Shown: positions 44,688 through 55,384, numbered from the stretch's first letter. The stretch is 64,000 nt of DNA from Phycisphaerales bacterium (GCA_022446965.1 JAKVBV010000007.1:1-64000), one strand, 5' to 3'. Notes: a model not told the origin generated them from the letters alone. Program-made: numbers and translations.

Positions 44688-44696
44688 CCGCACCTG

Positions 44697-45644
44697 ATGG
44701 CTCTGGCGACCTCTACCCGACATCTTCTGGCGCTTCGCGACATGCCCTTGGACCGCATGCTGGGTCTGTTCGAGACGGCACGTGCGTGCATGCCTGTGGT
44801 CACTGGTGATGCGGCGCCCCGCAGCGATCTGGCAGGCAAGATCATCGCCAACGTGTTCCTTGAGAACTCCACGCGGACGCGGTGCAGCTTCACAGCCGCG
44901 GCGCACCGCCTGGGGGCAACCACCATCGACCTGCTTGGGGGGACATCCAGTGCGAGCAAGGGCGAAACGTTGCTCGACACGTGCGCCAATGTCGCCGCGA
45001 TGGGCGTGGATGGCCTGGTGATTCGCTGCAGTGATACATGCGGTCCCGCCGCGGTTGCCGGCGCGCTTGGCCTGCCGGTGCTCAATGCCGGTGACGGCAA
45101 ACATGAACACCCCACACAAGGCCTGCTCGATGCATTCACGATCACCGAGCATCTTGGTCGCACAGATCTTGCTGGGCTCAGGGTTGGCATATGCGGTGAT
45201 GTGGCCACAAGCCGTGTGGCTCGGAGCAACGTGTTCGCGCTCACGCGATTGGGCGCCGATGTCACCTTGATGGGCCCGCCGACACTGGCCCCGGATGACA
45301 TGGCGACGCTCATTGATGGTCTGGATATGCCCGGCACCGTTCGAGTGGTGCACGAGTTTGATCCACACCTTGAGCAGCTCAACGTGCTCATGGTGCTTCG
45401 CATTCAGTTTGAGCGTCATGGCGGCGGGGGTGTGCCTGACGACTACCGGTTGCACTGGGGCTTGACCGCAGATCGCGCCGAGCACCTGCCCGAGGATGCC
45501 ATCGTGATGCATCCTGGCCCGGTGAATCGGGGCACGGAGCTCGACGATGCCGTGTGCGACGGCCCCCGCAGTTTGATTCTGCAGCAGGTCACCGGCGGCG
45601 TCGCCGTGCGAATGGCCTCGCTGCTGGACTGCCTCGGTGGCTGA
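44697..45644 (+). CDS. pyrB: Aspartate carbamoyltransferase catalytic subunit
   Basis: A 315-residue enzyme that makes carbamoyl-aspartate in pyrimidine synthesis. The carbamoyl-phosphate site is FLENSTRTRCSF, with Ser-Lys in SSASKGETLLDT and the HPTQ motif in HEHPTQGLLDAF. The aspartate loop reads MHPGPVNRGTE. No pyrI or pyrC is next to it in this window. Confidence 0.96.
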   Translation: MALATSTRHLLALRDMPLDRMLGLFETARACMPVVTGDAAPRSDLAGKIIANVFLENSTRTRCSFTAAAHRLGATTIDLLGGTSSASKGETLLDTCANVAAMGVDGLVIRCSDTCGPAAVAGALGLPVLNAGDGKHEHPTQGLLDAFTITEHLGRTDLAGLRVGICGDVATSRVARSNVFALTRLGADVTLMGPPTLAPDDMATLIDGLDMPGTVRVVHEFDPHLEQLNVLMVLRIQFERHGGGGVPDDYRLHWGLTADRAEHLPEDAIVMHPGPVNRGTELDDAVCDGPRSLILQQVTGGVAVRMASLLDCLGG

Positions 45645-45724
45645 AAGGCCAGTTTTCACCATGAAACTGAGCAGAGTTGGCGATCGGGCTTCATCGGCCG
45701 CGCGGTTGAGCCGAGGCCATTGGC

Positions 45725-46123
45725 ATGAGCGCATCACACACCGTATTGGCCGTTGCATCATGGTCCTGGCAGGGGGCCATCGCGCTCGCTGCAGGTATGG
45801 ACACCATGTTGACAGGCCTGCCTGCGGCGGCGTTCACCGTGGCATGGCTCGCAGCATGTGCCGGACCGATCGTGCCCTCACGATTGCGATGGAGCAGTGC
45901 CCGCCAGCTCGGCATGATGTTGGCTGCCGGTGGTGCAGGCTTGTTGATCGGTGTGCTGTTGGCACAGATCGCAGGCACGGCGCGATTGAGCGCCGAGTGC
46001 CTAAGCTTCGGCATGATGTGTGCGATGGTGTCGTTGGTGGCGGCGTTGCCCGCCGCGATGCGCTTCGCCAGCGAAAACTCAGTCGCCGCTGCAACCGCAT
46101 CCGCCCGAGCCACATCCACCTGA
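45725..46123 (+). CDS. Small hypothetical membrane protein
   Basis: A 132-residue protein with four predicted hydrophobic segments (TVLAVASWSWQGAIALAAG, LPAAAFTVAWLAACAG, LGMMLAAGGAGLLIGVLLAQ, SFGMMCAMVSLVAALPAAM). No family is recognised. It is convergent with nuoG and their 3' ends overlap by 45 bases. A GAGG lies 9 bases before the ATG. Confidence 0.5.
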   Translation: MSASHTVLAVASWSWQGAIALAAGMDTMLTGLPAAAFTVAWLAACAGPIVPSRLRWSSARQLGMMLAAGGAGLLIGVLLAQIAGTARLSAECLSFGMMCAMVSLVAALPAAMRFASENSVAAATASARATST

Positions 46124-47785
46124 CGTCTGCTGTCCGCCCACGCTTAGCTGTACCAGATCCATGTCGGATTCCAGTTCGTCCTGCGTGACGATCGGGTGAT
46201 GCACGTCATCTCGCATTGCGGTGAGGCCGGCATCAGCCATGGCTTGCCGTGTGGCGGCATCATTGAACACCGGGGCGGTGCACCCCTCGACATCAGCCTG
46301 CAGGTCGAGCGCGATTTGCGCTTCGCTCTTGCAGTACTGCACCGATTCGATGGCGCCTTCGAAACTCTGCAGACGGTTGTCTGCGTTCTCGAATGTGCCA
46401 GCTTTCTCCACCCAGGTTGCGGCGGGCATGAACACGTCGGCTCGCTCAAAGAGTGCGGTGGCCATGGTGTCCATCAGGAGCACGAAGCGTTCGTCGCCGA
46501 TGGCCGCGGTCAAGTGCGGTGTGACCCATTCGCTGGGGTAGTTGCCAGTGATGATGACGCCCTTGATGGTGTCATCACTGCTGAGCATCTGCTCGAAGGC
46601 CGGTGCTTCGATCACGTCGCCGAAGTGTGCCAGCACTCGACGCACGCCGCGTGCATTAGGGGCCTTTTCGGCGCGGATGGTGTAGCCGCCGGGGAAGGTT
46701 TGATCGTCGCCATCCACGGGGACCGGCCCCAAGGCCAGTACAGCGTTGGGATCGATGGCGCGAGCCATGGTGGCCAGATGCCATGCGTCTTCGCACGACA
46801 GCATTGGTGAGATCATCACGGCGATGTGACCGCCTTGTTCGAGGCCGGCAAGGCCAGCGTCGCGGGCATCCTGCCACGCTTCGGCAGCGTCGGCCTGTGG
46901 CGCTTCCAATTCGCCGCGGAGATGCGGCATCAGCGGTCGTGTTTCGGTGTGGATGTGTGACCAACCGTGTCGAATCTCATCGGAGATCCACCATGTGTTC
47001 ACGTCCATGTTGGTGCGTGGCTTGATGCGATGCACCGCGCCGTCGTTGTGCTGCACGAAGATGTTGTCGCCCGAGGCGGTAATGCCGTCGATCGAGGGCG
47101 TGCTGGTGAGGAACCACACACGCTGCTGAAAGAGGAAGTCCTTGTCGAGCAGGGCACCTACCGGGCAAAGATCGACCACGTTGCCCGCGAGCGGGTTGTC
47201 TAGGGCGTTGCCCGGGAACACGTCGATCTCATTGTGTGCGCCGCGGCCGGCGATCATCAGTTCGCTCGTGCCGGTGACTTCCTTGGTAAATCGCACGCAA
47301 CGGGTGCACATGATGCAGCGGTCGGAATACAGCAGGATGTCGCCGCCGAGATCCTTCTTGGGCTGCTTGATCTTCTCTTCTTCAAACCGGCTCTCCGCTC
47401 GGCCGTAGCGGTAGGCATAGTCCTGCAGATAGCACTCGCCGGCCTGATCGCACACGGGGCAGTCCACTGGGTGATTGATCAGCAGCAACTCCATCACGGA
47501 GCGTTGGTTCTTCACCGCCTTGGGGGAGTCGCTATGGATCACCATGCCTTCGGAGGCGGGTGTCTGGCAGGTGGGCACGAGCTTGGGCAGGGGCTCGAGC
47601 TTGTTGTCGTTGCGGGGGTTGGGTTGCCAAACCTCAGCGAGGCAGATGCGGCACTGGGCAACCACGCTCAGGCCCGGATGCCAGCAGTAGTACGGGATCT
47701 CGATGTCGTGGTCGATGGCCACTTCGAGGATCGTCTGACCCTCGGTGAACTCGAGTTCGCGGTTGTTGATGGTGATCGTGGGCAT
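46079..47785 (-). CDS. nuoG: NADH-quinone oxidoreductase subunit G (NuoG)
   Basis: A 568-residue iron-sulphur subunit of complex I, shorter than the roughly 900-residue E. coli form. N-terminal ligands: YYCWHPG...CRIC for [2Fe-2S], HPVDCPVCDQAGEC for the His-Cys cluster, CIMCTRCVRF and DLCPVGAL for the next ones. A molybdopterin-oxidoreductase-like domain follows. The extreme C-terminus is Gly/Cys-rich (SGGCGSGGCGC), unusual. It lies about 9.5 kb from nuoF. A hairpin occupies the space before its ATG. Confidence 0.94.
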   Translation of the reverse strand: MPTITINNRELEFTEGQTILEVAIDHDIEIPYYCWHPGLSVVAQCRICLAEVWQPNPRNDNKLEPLPKLVPTCQTPASEGMVIHSDSPKAVKNQRSVMELLLINHPVDCPVCDQAGECYLQDYAYRYGRAESRFEEEKIKQPKKDLGGDILLYSDRCIMCTRCVRFTKEVTGTSELMIAGRGAHNEIDVFPGNALDNPLAGNVVDLCPVGALLDKDFLFQQRVWFLTSTPSIDGITASGDNIFVQHNDGAVHRIKPRTNMDVNTWWISDEIRHGWSHIHTETRPLMPHLRGELEAPQADAAEAWQDARDAGLAGLEQGGHIAVMISPMLSCEDAWHLATMARAIDPNAVLALGPVPVDGDDQTFPGGYTIRAEKAPNARGVRRVLAHFGDVIEAPAFEQMLSSDDTIKGVIITGNYPSEWVTPHLTAAIGDERFVLLMDTMATALFERADVFMPAATWVEKAGTFENADNRLQSFEGAIESVQYCKSEAQIALDLQADVEGCTAPVFNDAATRQAMADAGLTAMRDDVHHPIVTQDELESDMDLVQLSVGGQQTSGGCGSGGCGCSGD

Positions 47786-47795
47786 GCGTGTACAG

Positions 47796-47830
47796 CTGCC
47801 CCCGGTCGGTGTATCTCCGGCCGGGGGCAG
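47796..47830 (-). promoter_or_regulatory. Leader hairpin before nuoG
   Basis: Perfect 10-bp arms CTGCCCCCGG (47796-47805) and CCGGGGGCAG (47821-47830) with a 15-base loop end 10 bases before the ATG, and the G-rich arm could mask the SD. A TACCAT on the minus strand (47833-47838) would put the transcript start inside the hairpin. Its role is unknown. Confidence 0.5.
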
Positions 47831-47885
47831 GCATGGTAGCAGGGTTTTTGGTGTGGAAAGCCCTGTTCTGAAGCCAGCGGAGGGG

Positions 47886-48506
47886 CTACTCCACCGTGCG
47901 GAGGTCGACCTCCAGCTGCCCCGGCAAGGGCCGCAGGGCGATGATCTGTACTTCTCGGTGATCCACGAGCTGGATGGTCGTGTTGAGCTTGGCGGCACGA
48001 ATCATGTCATCCAGATCATCACCGAGCACGGTGGTCGGCGAGAAGGGGATGGGCAACATGCCGATGGCGGCGCTCACGGGCACCTCATGCACCATCCCGT
48101 CGTTGAAGAACGGGAGCAGTCTGATCGAGCACACACGATCGCCCATTGCCGCGATGCGGGCTGCCACCACCACATGGCCGTCGCGAAAGTGCACCTGTGG
48201 ACGCCCCACGCCCTCGGGCCAGGAGACGCCGTGCCCACGCAGCCATGTGAGCAATCGCGTGGCCAACCAGGCATTGGCCACGTCGTCTGGGATTCGAAGG
48301 GTCCATTCGGTGCCGTCAGGTCGAATCGTGTGCAGCGCCTGCTGCACGCCGAATTCGATTCGTTCCGAAGCCGTTGCCGCAGCGTCGTTATCTGCCGCGA
48401 TCGGGGCGAACCACGTGGGCGGCATGATCGACAACACCCAGGCGCCGCCGAGGAGCATCGCCAGGATGGTGCAGGCCAGCAGCGTCTTCCTGTGCTTCAC
48501 CTTCAC
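47886..48506 (-). CDS. Membrane-anchored hypothetical protein
   Basis: A 206-residue product with one N-terminal hydrophobic anchor (TLLACTILAMLLGGAWVLS) and a periplasmic-type domain rich in short strands (WTLRIPDDVANAWLATRLL, VHFRDGHVVVAARIA). It is conserved-looking but unassigned. GTG start at 48506, 7 bases after TACCAT on the same strand. It may be co-transcribed with nuoG. Confidence 0.6.
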   Translation of the reverse strand: MKVKHRKTLLACTILAMLLGGAWVLSIMPPTWFAPIAADNDAAATASERIEFGVQQALHTIRPDGTEWTLRIPDDVANAWLATRLLTWLRGHGVSWPEGVGRPQVHFRDGHVVVAARIAAMGDRVCSIRLLPFFNDGMVHEVPVSAAIGMLPIPFSPTTVLGDDLDDMIRAAKLNTTIQLVDHREVQIIALRPLPGQLEVDLRTVE

Positions 48507-48513
48507 GAGGCCA

Positions 48514-48523
48514 ATGGTACGCT
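48514..48523. promoter_or_regulatory. Bidirectional -10 core ATGGTACGCT
   Basis: TACCAT (minus, 7 bases before the GTG at 48506) and TACGCT (plus, 6 bases before the corA GTG at 48530) share the central TA at 48518-48519. This repeats the arrangement at 23078-23087. Confidence 0.45.
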
Positions 48524-48529
48524 GCGGGC

Positions 48530-49732
48530 GTGACACGTTCGTCCGATCAGGCGATGCATGAGCATGACCCGGACCGCGTCCCGTTTCTGAATCAGGATTC
48601 GGCGGACACGGCCGACGCACCAGATGTGGAAACGATGGATCTCGGCGGGCAGCTCGAGTCGTACGAGGGCACCGAGGGCTATCCGGAAGATCCGGCGGAT
48701 GTCAGCGAACAGCACCCCGATGCGCCAGTAGGGCCGGCGGAGGTGTTGTGCATTGACTACGGCGCCGATGGGATCGAGCAGACGCCGGTGCACGATGTGG
48801 TGCGTTTCTTCAAGGCACCGCGGCCAGCATGTGGTGACGTGCGCTGGATCAACGTGATTGGCCCGCCATCGCCGGCGGTCCTTGAGGCGCTGGCCGACCG
48901 CTACCACTTGCATCCCCTTGCGGTGGAAGACCTGATTCAGATTCCGGGCCGACCAAAGATCGACGACTACGCCGAGTTCGGCGATCACGCCTATCTTTTC
49001 GTCACGCTTCGAGCGGTGGATGCCCAGGACGGCAAGTTGCGCAGCCAGCAGGTGAGCATGTTCATCGGCGATCGGCAGGTTGTTTCGTTTCAGCAGTTCG
49101 ACAAGCCACTTTGGGATGTGGTGCGACGCCGCTTGAACGATGCAGACTCCAAACTCCGCAACAGTGGCACGGACTTCCTCTTCTACTGTCTGATCGACCG
49201 TATCGTGGATGAGATGTTCCCCGTTCTGCAGGACATCGGTGAACGGCTTGATGTACTCGACGCGCTCATCACGAATGATGCTGACGAAGAAGCTGCCGTT
49301 GAAGTACATGAACTCAAGCGTGCCTTGTTGCTGATGCGGCGTGAGATCTGGCCCATTCGAGATCTCATGCAAGCCGTCGTGAGTTCAGATCACGGCGTGT
49401 TGTCCAGAGAGACGCGGGCCTATCTTCGCGATGTTCAGGATCACGTGCACTATCTGGCCGACACGATCGAGCTGTACCGCGAAGCCACGGTGGGCATGCT
49501 CGATGCCCACGCGAACGTGATCAATCAGCGCATGAACGACGTGATGAAGGTGCTCACCATCATTGCGACGATCTTCATTCCGCTGAGCTTCCTCACGGGC
49601 ATCTTCGGAATGAACTTCACGGGCTCGTTGCCCGGCCAGCAAAATGCCGGCGCGTTTGCCTGGTTCATACTCGGCTGCGTGTTGATCGGCGGTTCGATGC
49701 TCAGCGTCTTCAGATGGAAGAAGTGGATCTGA
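48530..49732 (+). CDS. corA: CorA-family magnesium/cobalt transporter
   Basis: A 400-residue channel. A long soluble N-terminal domain and helical stalk precede two C-terminal membrane segments. The family motif appears as FGMNF in the loop between them (usually YGMNF). The first 60 residues are an acidic extension. GTG start with TACGCT 6 bases before. Confidence 0.92.
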   Translation: MTRSSDQAMHEHDPDRVPFLNQDSADTADAPDVETMDLGGQLESYEGTEGYPEDPADVSEQHPDAPVGPAEVLCIDYGADGIEQTPVHDVVRFFKAPRPACGDVRWINVIGPPSPAVLEALADRYHLHPLAVEDLIQIPGRPKIDDYAEFGDHAYLFVTLRAVDAQDGKLRSQQVSMFIGDRQVVSFQQFDKPLWDVVRRRLNDADSKLRNSGTDFLFYCLIDRIVDEMFPVLQDIGERLDVLDALITNDADEEAAVEVHELKRALLLMRREIWPIRDLMQAVVSSDHGVLSRETRAYLRDVQDHVHYLADTIELYREATVGMLDAHANVINQRMNDVMKVLTIIATIFIPLSFLTGIFGMNFTGSLPGQQNAGAFAWFILGCVLIGGSMLSVFRWKKWI

Positions 49733-49735
49733 GGA

Positions 49736-51757
49736 TCAGTGCTCTGCCGAGTCCAAGCCAAGGCTCCTGATGAACGCATCCATCTTCGGCTCACGGCCGA
49801 GGTAGTCGCGGAGCATGTCGTCGGCGCTCTTGGTGCCGCCTTGGCCAAGCACCGTGGAGAGGTAATGCTGGCCAGCTTCGGGGCTGAGCATGCCCAATTC
49901 ACGGAAGCGCTCGGCCATGTCTTCGGCAAAGACGCGAGACCACATGTACCCGTAGTAGCCAGCCTGGTATCCAGTCAGGTGTCCGAATGAGCCTTGGAAC
50001 CACGTCTCGTCCACCGGTGTGAACAAGGTGGTTTCGCCGAGCAGGTCTTTGCCCACCTGCGTGGTGTCGAGATCACCTTCGGGGTCGAGATGGAATGTGA
50101 GATCAGACAGGCCGTAGTGCACTTGCGTCTCATTGAGCATGCCGGAGCACAGCGTCTTGGCGTCCACCATGCGTTGCAGCAAGTCCGTCGGCAGTGGCTC
50201 GCCGGTTTCGTAGTGGCCGCTCAGTAGGGGGAGGGTTTCTGGCGACCACACCCACGCTTCGAACATCTGGCTGGGCGCTTCGACAAAGTCCCGCTCCACT
50301 CCGGTGCCGGAGAAGCGGGCGCTTTCGCCTTCGGTGAGCAGAGTGTGCAGACCATGTCCGAACTCATGGAAGAACGTCTCCACCTGATCATGGCTCAGCA
50401 GACTTGGCATGTCATCGGTGGGAGGCGGGAAGTTGCACACCAAGGCCGCGACGGGCTTCTGGATGCGGTCTTCGCCCAATCGCACGCGCGGGACCAGGCC
50501 CCATTGGGCGGCATGGCCGTACTTGCCTTCACGGGGATAGAGGTCCATGAAGAATTCGCCGAGCACGTTGCCATCGGCATCGACAACGTCGAACCACTCC
50601 ACACTCTCATGCCAGATGTCTGTGCCGACTTCACCGTGCTTGGGCACCATCGTCACGCCGTAGAGCCGCTCCACGATGTCGAACAACCCATCACGCACCT
50701 TGGTCATGGGGAAGTACTCACGGACCACATTGCCATCCACGCTGTAGTCGCGTTTCTTCACCTGCTCGAGGTAGTAGCTGAAGTCCCACGGCTTGAGCGT
50801 GGCATTGGGATCGCCGGTGTCGTCTCGCTTGGCCTGCGTGAGCAGCGCATGATCCTGAAGGGCCTTGGCGCGAAGCATGGGGCGAAGCGTGTCGTAGAAC
50901 TGCTGCACGCGGTCGGCGCTGCCGCTCATTCGCACTTCGTTCTCGAAGTCCGCGGGATGGGCGTAGCCAAGTAATGCGGCCTGTCGGGTTCGGAGCGCCA
51001 GCAGTTGCTCGAGCACCTGCACGTTCTGTTTGCCGGCGCGACGCTTGCGGGCCATCCAGATCTTCTGCCGGAGCGATGCGTTGGGGCTGTAGTCAAGGAT
51101 CGGCACGATGGTTGGGTAGTCCATCCCGAGCAGGTACAGGCCGTCCACCTCGGTGAGTGTGGCAATCCAATCCTCGGGCATGCCCTCAAGTTCGTCGCGG
51201 GTCACGGCAACGATCGTGTCGTCGTCGTTGATCGCGGTGTCGAAGGCCTGTGCGGTGTCGTTGATTTGCCGTTCTAGGTTGGCCAGTTCGGCGCGGTCTT
51301 GGGCGCTCAGCGCCATGCCTGCCCGTCGATAGTCGCGGAGCATGTGTTCAAGCAGGCGGGCTTGGGCGTTGGTCAGGGTTCCATCGCCTTGGGCCACGAT
51401 CTGCAGTGCGGCGTAGAGCGGTTCGTTCTTGCCCAGATCCACCATCCAGTTGTACCACTGTTGTTCAGCATCTCGTGCGGCGGTTCGCATGTCCACATCG
51501 GGGTGCACGTAGCCCATGAACTGCAGCATGCTCGTGTCGGCGTCGAACTCGCCCATCACACGGTCGATCGCGGCGGCCGTGTTGTCGAACGTGCGATGGC
51601 CATCCGGAATGGCCAGGATGAAGGCGATCTTGGCATTGGCCGTGTCGATGCCAGCTTGCATGTGGTCGGTGATGTCCTGCGGGGTGGCTGGCACGGGCGG
51701 TGCCGCAGTGGCGCTGGCGGCAATGGTGATGGCAATGATCGAGGCGAGGCGAATCAT
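49736..51757 (-). CDS. M3-family metallopeptidase, secreted (Dcp-like)
   Basis: A 673-residue zinc peptidase of the Dcp/oligopeptidase A group. The zinc site is FFHEFGHGLHTLLTE (HEFGH) with the Glu ligand in FVEAPSQMFEAWVW. Unlike the peptidase at 14813 it has a signal peptide (MIRLASIIAITIAASATAA), so it acts outside the cytoplasm. The ATG at 51757 has an AGGAG SD 9 bases upstream. Confidence 0.92.
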   Translation of the reverse strand: MIRLASIIAITIAASATAAPPVPATPQDITDHMQAGIDTANAKIAFILAIPDGHRTFDNTAAAIDRVMGEFDADTSMLQFMGYVHPDVDMRTAARDAEQQWYNWMVDLGKNEPLYAALQIVAQGDGTLTNAQARLLEHMLRDYRRAGMALSAQDRAELANLERQINDTAQAFDTAINDDDTIVAVTRDELEGMPEDWIATLTEVDGLYLLGMDYPTIVPILDYSPNASLRQKIWMARKRRAGKQNVQVLEQLLALRTRQAALLGYAHPADFENEVRMSGSADRVQQFYDTLRPMLRAKALQDHALLTQAKRDDTGDPNATLKPWDFSYYLEQVKKRDYSVDGNVVREYFPMTKVRDGLFDIVERLYGVTMVPKHGEVGTDIWHESVEWFDVVDADGNVLGEFFMDLYPREGKYGHAAQWGLVPRVRLGEDRIQKPVAALVCNFPPPTDDMPSLLSHDQVETFFHEFGHGLHTLLTEGESARFSGTGVERDFVEAPSQMFEAWVWSPETLPLLSGHYETGEPLPTDLLQRMVDAKTLCSGMLNETQVHYGLSDLTFHLDPEGDLDTTQVGKDLLGETTLFTPVDETWFQGSFGHLTGYQAGYYGYMWSRVFAEDMAERFRELGMLSPEAGQHYLSTVLGQGGTKSADDMLRDYLGREPKMDAFIRSLGLDSAEH

Positions 51758-51844
51758 GGTGCAGGAACTCCTTGGTCGGCGAAGCGCTTCAACGCCGGTG
51801 CCGGACCGAAGACTGTATCCGAGATGTGAGGGCAACTGTGTTCG

Positions 51845-52735
51845 TCACTCGACCTGTGCGGTCGTGGTGGCGGGTGTGACATCGACGATGTCGATATCGA
51901 TGATCACGGTGCTGCCGGCGGGGACGTCGCCCATGGGACTGAACCCGGCGCCGATGGATGCAGGAATCACGAGTTTGCGCTTGGCACCTGCAGCGAGTCC
52001 TTCGATGCCTGCAGCGAGGCCCGGTGACAGGGTGTCGTTCAGTGTGAACGTGACGGGTTCGCCAAGTGCAGCGGCAATCGGCGTACCGTCAGCGAGCCAT
52101 GCTTCGTATCGCAGCGAGATGGTGTCGCCAGCACTTGCCGTCGTTCCTGTGCCGGTGGTGGTGAGGTCGTAGAACCGCAGGCCATTCGGGCCACCCTGTG
52201 GGGCAGCGCCCGCAGTGGCAGCGCCAGGCAGCGTGCCAGCAACAGTGGCACTGTTGATGGCGTGCAGGGTGACTTCCATCACGATGGGCGAGTAGCCCTC
52301 CACGGGCCAACTGGTGGCGTCCTTGGGCGGGGCAGCCCAGATCTTGCGCGTGCCGCCGATCTGCATGCCATCAAGGGCTTCGCTCCACCCGGGGAAGGCC
52401 GTGGTGTTGGCCGTGCCCAGCACGAGTTCATCGGACGCGGTGGCTGAACCGAAGTACTGCGTGCCGTCTTGTGTCCATCCCGACACTGACATGGTGACAT
52501 CGCGGGCGAGCCCGTCGATGGCCGGACCGGTGCCAGGTGTGATGTCCCAGATGTGGACGCCCGGGGCGACGGTCGTCGAAGCCGCGGTGGTGGCCGTGCC
52601 TGGCAGGGCCGCCGGCGGTGTCGGCGCCGGTTCGGGCTTCACTTCAGCCGCCTTGGGATTTGGTGATTCGTTGGCGCAGCTGGCCAGTAGGAGGGCACTT
52701 GCGGTCAGGGCAACGGCAGCGATTCGAGTGGTCAT
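51845..52735 (-). CDS. Lipoprotein with two FKBP-type PPIase domains
   Basis: A 296-residue lipoprotein (ALLLASCANES, lipobox Cys at residue 19) with a Pro/Ala linker. Two FKBP-like domains follow at about residues 70-165 and 185-290. The second has the better match (DTISLRYEAWLADGTPI, AGIEGLAAGAKRKLVIPA, VIIDIDIVDV). The first lacks several active-site aromatics, so it may be chaperone-like only. Confidence 0.85.
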   Translation of the reverse strand: MTTRIAAVALTASALLLASCANESPNPKAAEVKPEPAPTPPAALPGTATTAASTTVAPGVHIWDITPGTGPAIDGLARDVTMSVSGWTQDGTQYFGSATASDELVLGTANTTAFPGWSEALDGMQIGGTRKIWAAPPKDATSWPVEGYSPIVMEVTLHAINSATVAGTLPGAATAGAAPQGGPNGLRFYDLTTTGTGTTASAGDTISLRYEAWLADGTPIAAALGEPVTFTLNDTLSPGLAAGIEGLAAGAKRKLVIPASIGAGFSPMGDVPAGSTVIIDIDIVDVTPATTTAQVE

Positions 52736-52741
52736 TCCGGC

Positions 52742-52747
52742 AGGCTA
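52742..52747 (-). promoter_or_regulatory. -10-like TAGCCT for the FKBP lipoprotein
   Basis: TAGCCT on the minus strand ends 6 bases before the ATG at 52735; no SD. Confidence 0.35.
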
Positions 52748-52812
52748 CAAGGAAGCGGTGTGCCCGCGGTGGGTTGTGGGTGTCTGGTGGATGGGTCGGG
52801 GAACGCGCCCGA

Positions 52813-52827
52813 TGGGGTCTGACCCCA
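52813..52827. repeat. 15-bp palindrome TGGGGTCTGACCCCA
   Basis: A perfect palindrome around a central T in the gap between atpD and the FKBP gene. It resembles REP-type motifs and differs from the GGTGTC-GACACC copies by one symmetric base pair. Confidence 0.55.
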
Positions 52828-52841
52828 GGTGGAGGAATGCA

Positions 52842-52873
52842 ACACCGCCCGTGGCGAGGGCCACGGGCGGTGT
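52842..52873 (-). terminator. Terminator after atpD
   Basis: A 14-bp perfect stem (52842-52855 with 52860-52873) and a 4-base loop, about 30 bases after the atpD stop. The T-tract is weak on both strands. Confidence 0.75.
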
Positions 52874-52902
52874 GATGAGGTCTACCGATGTGATCGCGTG
52901 GA

Positions 52903-54408
<1,506 letters not shown>

Positions 54409-54492
54409 TCAGGGTCGAGCAGGATAGCGGTTTTCGACCGTTTCGACCACCCCTTGAAGCCCTCGATTCGACCCTGAACAGGCCTTCGCCGG

Positions 54493-54498
54493 TACACT
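54493..54498 (+). promoter_or_regulatory. -10-like TACACT for the FabZ-ACP-FabZ cassette
   Basis: TACACT preceded by GG ends 7 bases before the TTG start at 54506; no SD. Confidence 0.4.
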
Positions 54499-54505
54499 TC
54501 TCCCC

Positions 54506-54907
54506 TTGCGATACGACCTCGTTGACACTGTGCTTGAGCAAGGCCCCGACAGCATCCGTACCCGCAAGGCGGTGACGGCTGCCGAGGAGTATCTGGCTGA
54601 CCATTTCCCGGGTTTTCCGATCCTTCCCGGGGTGATGATGCTAGAGGCCCTGGTGCAGGCCGCCCGCCACATGTTGGCCCCTGCGGCCGGCTGCACGTTG
54701 GTGCTTGGCGGCGTGAAGGCGCTCAAGTACGGCGCCATGGTGAAGCCTGGAGAGGCGCTCGAGGTCGAAGTATTGCTGGTCAAGGGCCCCGATGAGCATG
54801 GTGTGTACACCTGCAAGGGCACAGGAACAGTTTCAGGCGGCTCGCTCGATGGCGAGACCGCAGTCGCCGGCCGCTTTACAATGCGGCCAATCCGCACCGG
54901 CACTTAG
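54506..54907 (+). CDS. FabZ-like 3-hydroxyacyl-ACP dehydratase
   Basis: A 133-residue hot-dog protein. The FabZ signature HFPGFPILPGVMMLEALVQ holds the catalytic His. The expected acidic residue may be the Glu in MLEAL. TTG start. First of three genes with an ACP and a second dehydratase. Confidence 0.88.
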   Translation: MRYDLVDTVLEQGPDSIRTRKAVTAAEEYLADHFPGFPILPGVMMLEALVQAARHMLAPAAGCTLVLGGVKALKYGAMVKPGEALEVEVLLVKGPDEHGVYTCKGTGTVSGGSLDGETAVAGRFTMRPIRTGT

Positions 54908-54934
54908 ACCGGCGCTTGAGGAGCACGAATCGTC

Positions 54935-55336
54935 ATGACTCACGATGAGATCAAAGCCAAGGTTGCTGAGGTGCTGGAAACCGCACTGGGATGCGACGAA
55001 GACGAAATCGTCGACGACGCCAGCCTGACCGCCGACTTGGGCGCAGAGTCGATCGACTTTCTCGACATCGTGTTCCAGTTGGAGAAGGCCTTCAGCACGG
55101 AAGCGGCCCCGTTCAAGATTGATCAGGGCGAGCTGTTCCCTGAAGGCATCATGGACAACCCCGACTGGGTGCAAGATGGCACGATCACGGACCAAGGCAT
55201 GGCGATGCTCTCGGAGCGCATGCCGCACGTGGACTTCAGCGGCTTCGACGGCTCGGTGAGCAAGGTGGGCGACCTGATCACGGTTGGCGCCCTGGTCAGC
55301 TTTGTTGAGCGCAAGCTTCAGGCCGCCGCGGCTTGA
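54935..55336 (+). CDS. Acyl carrier protein, extended
   Basis: A 133-residue acyl carrier protein. The phosphopantetheine Ser is in DLGAESIDFLDIVF (Ser at about residue 37 in GAES). Helices I-II are normal. About 40 extra residues lie between helix II and the C-terminal helix (PEGIMDNPDWVQDGTITDQG), so the protein is much longer than the usual 75-90. SD GGAG precedes the ATG by several bases. Confidence 0.85.
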   Translation: MTHDEIKAKVAEVLETALGCDEDEIVDDASLTADLGAESIDFLDIVFQLEKAFSTEAAPFKIDQGELFPEGIMDNPDWVQDGTITDQGMAMLSERMPHVDFSGFDGSVSKVGDLITVGALVSFVERKLQAAAA

Positions 55337-55384
55337 GCGAACACCACCATCAGGCATCTCGCCTGAGGATCAAAGGCCCCCGTC

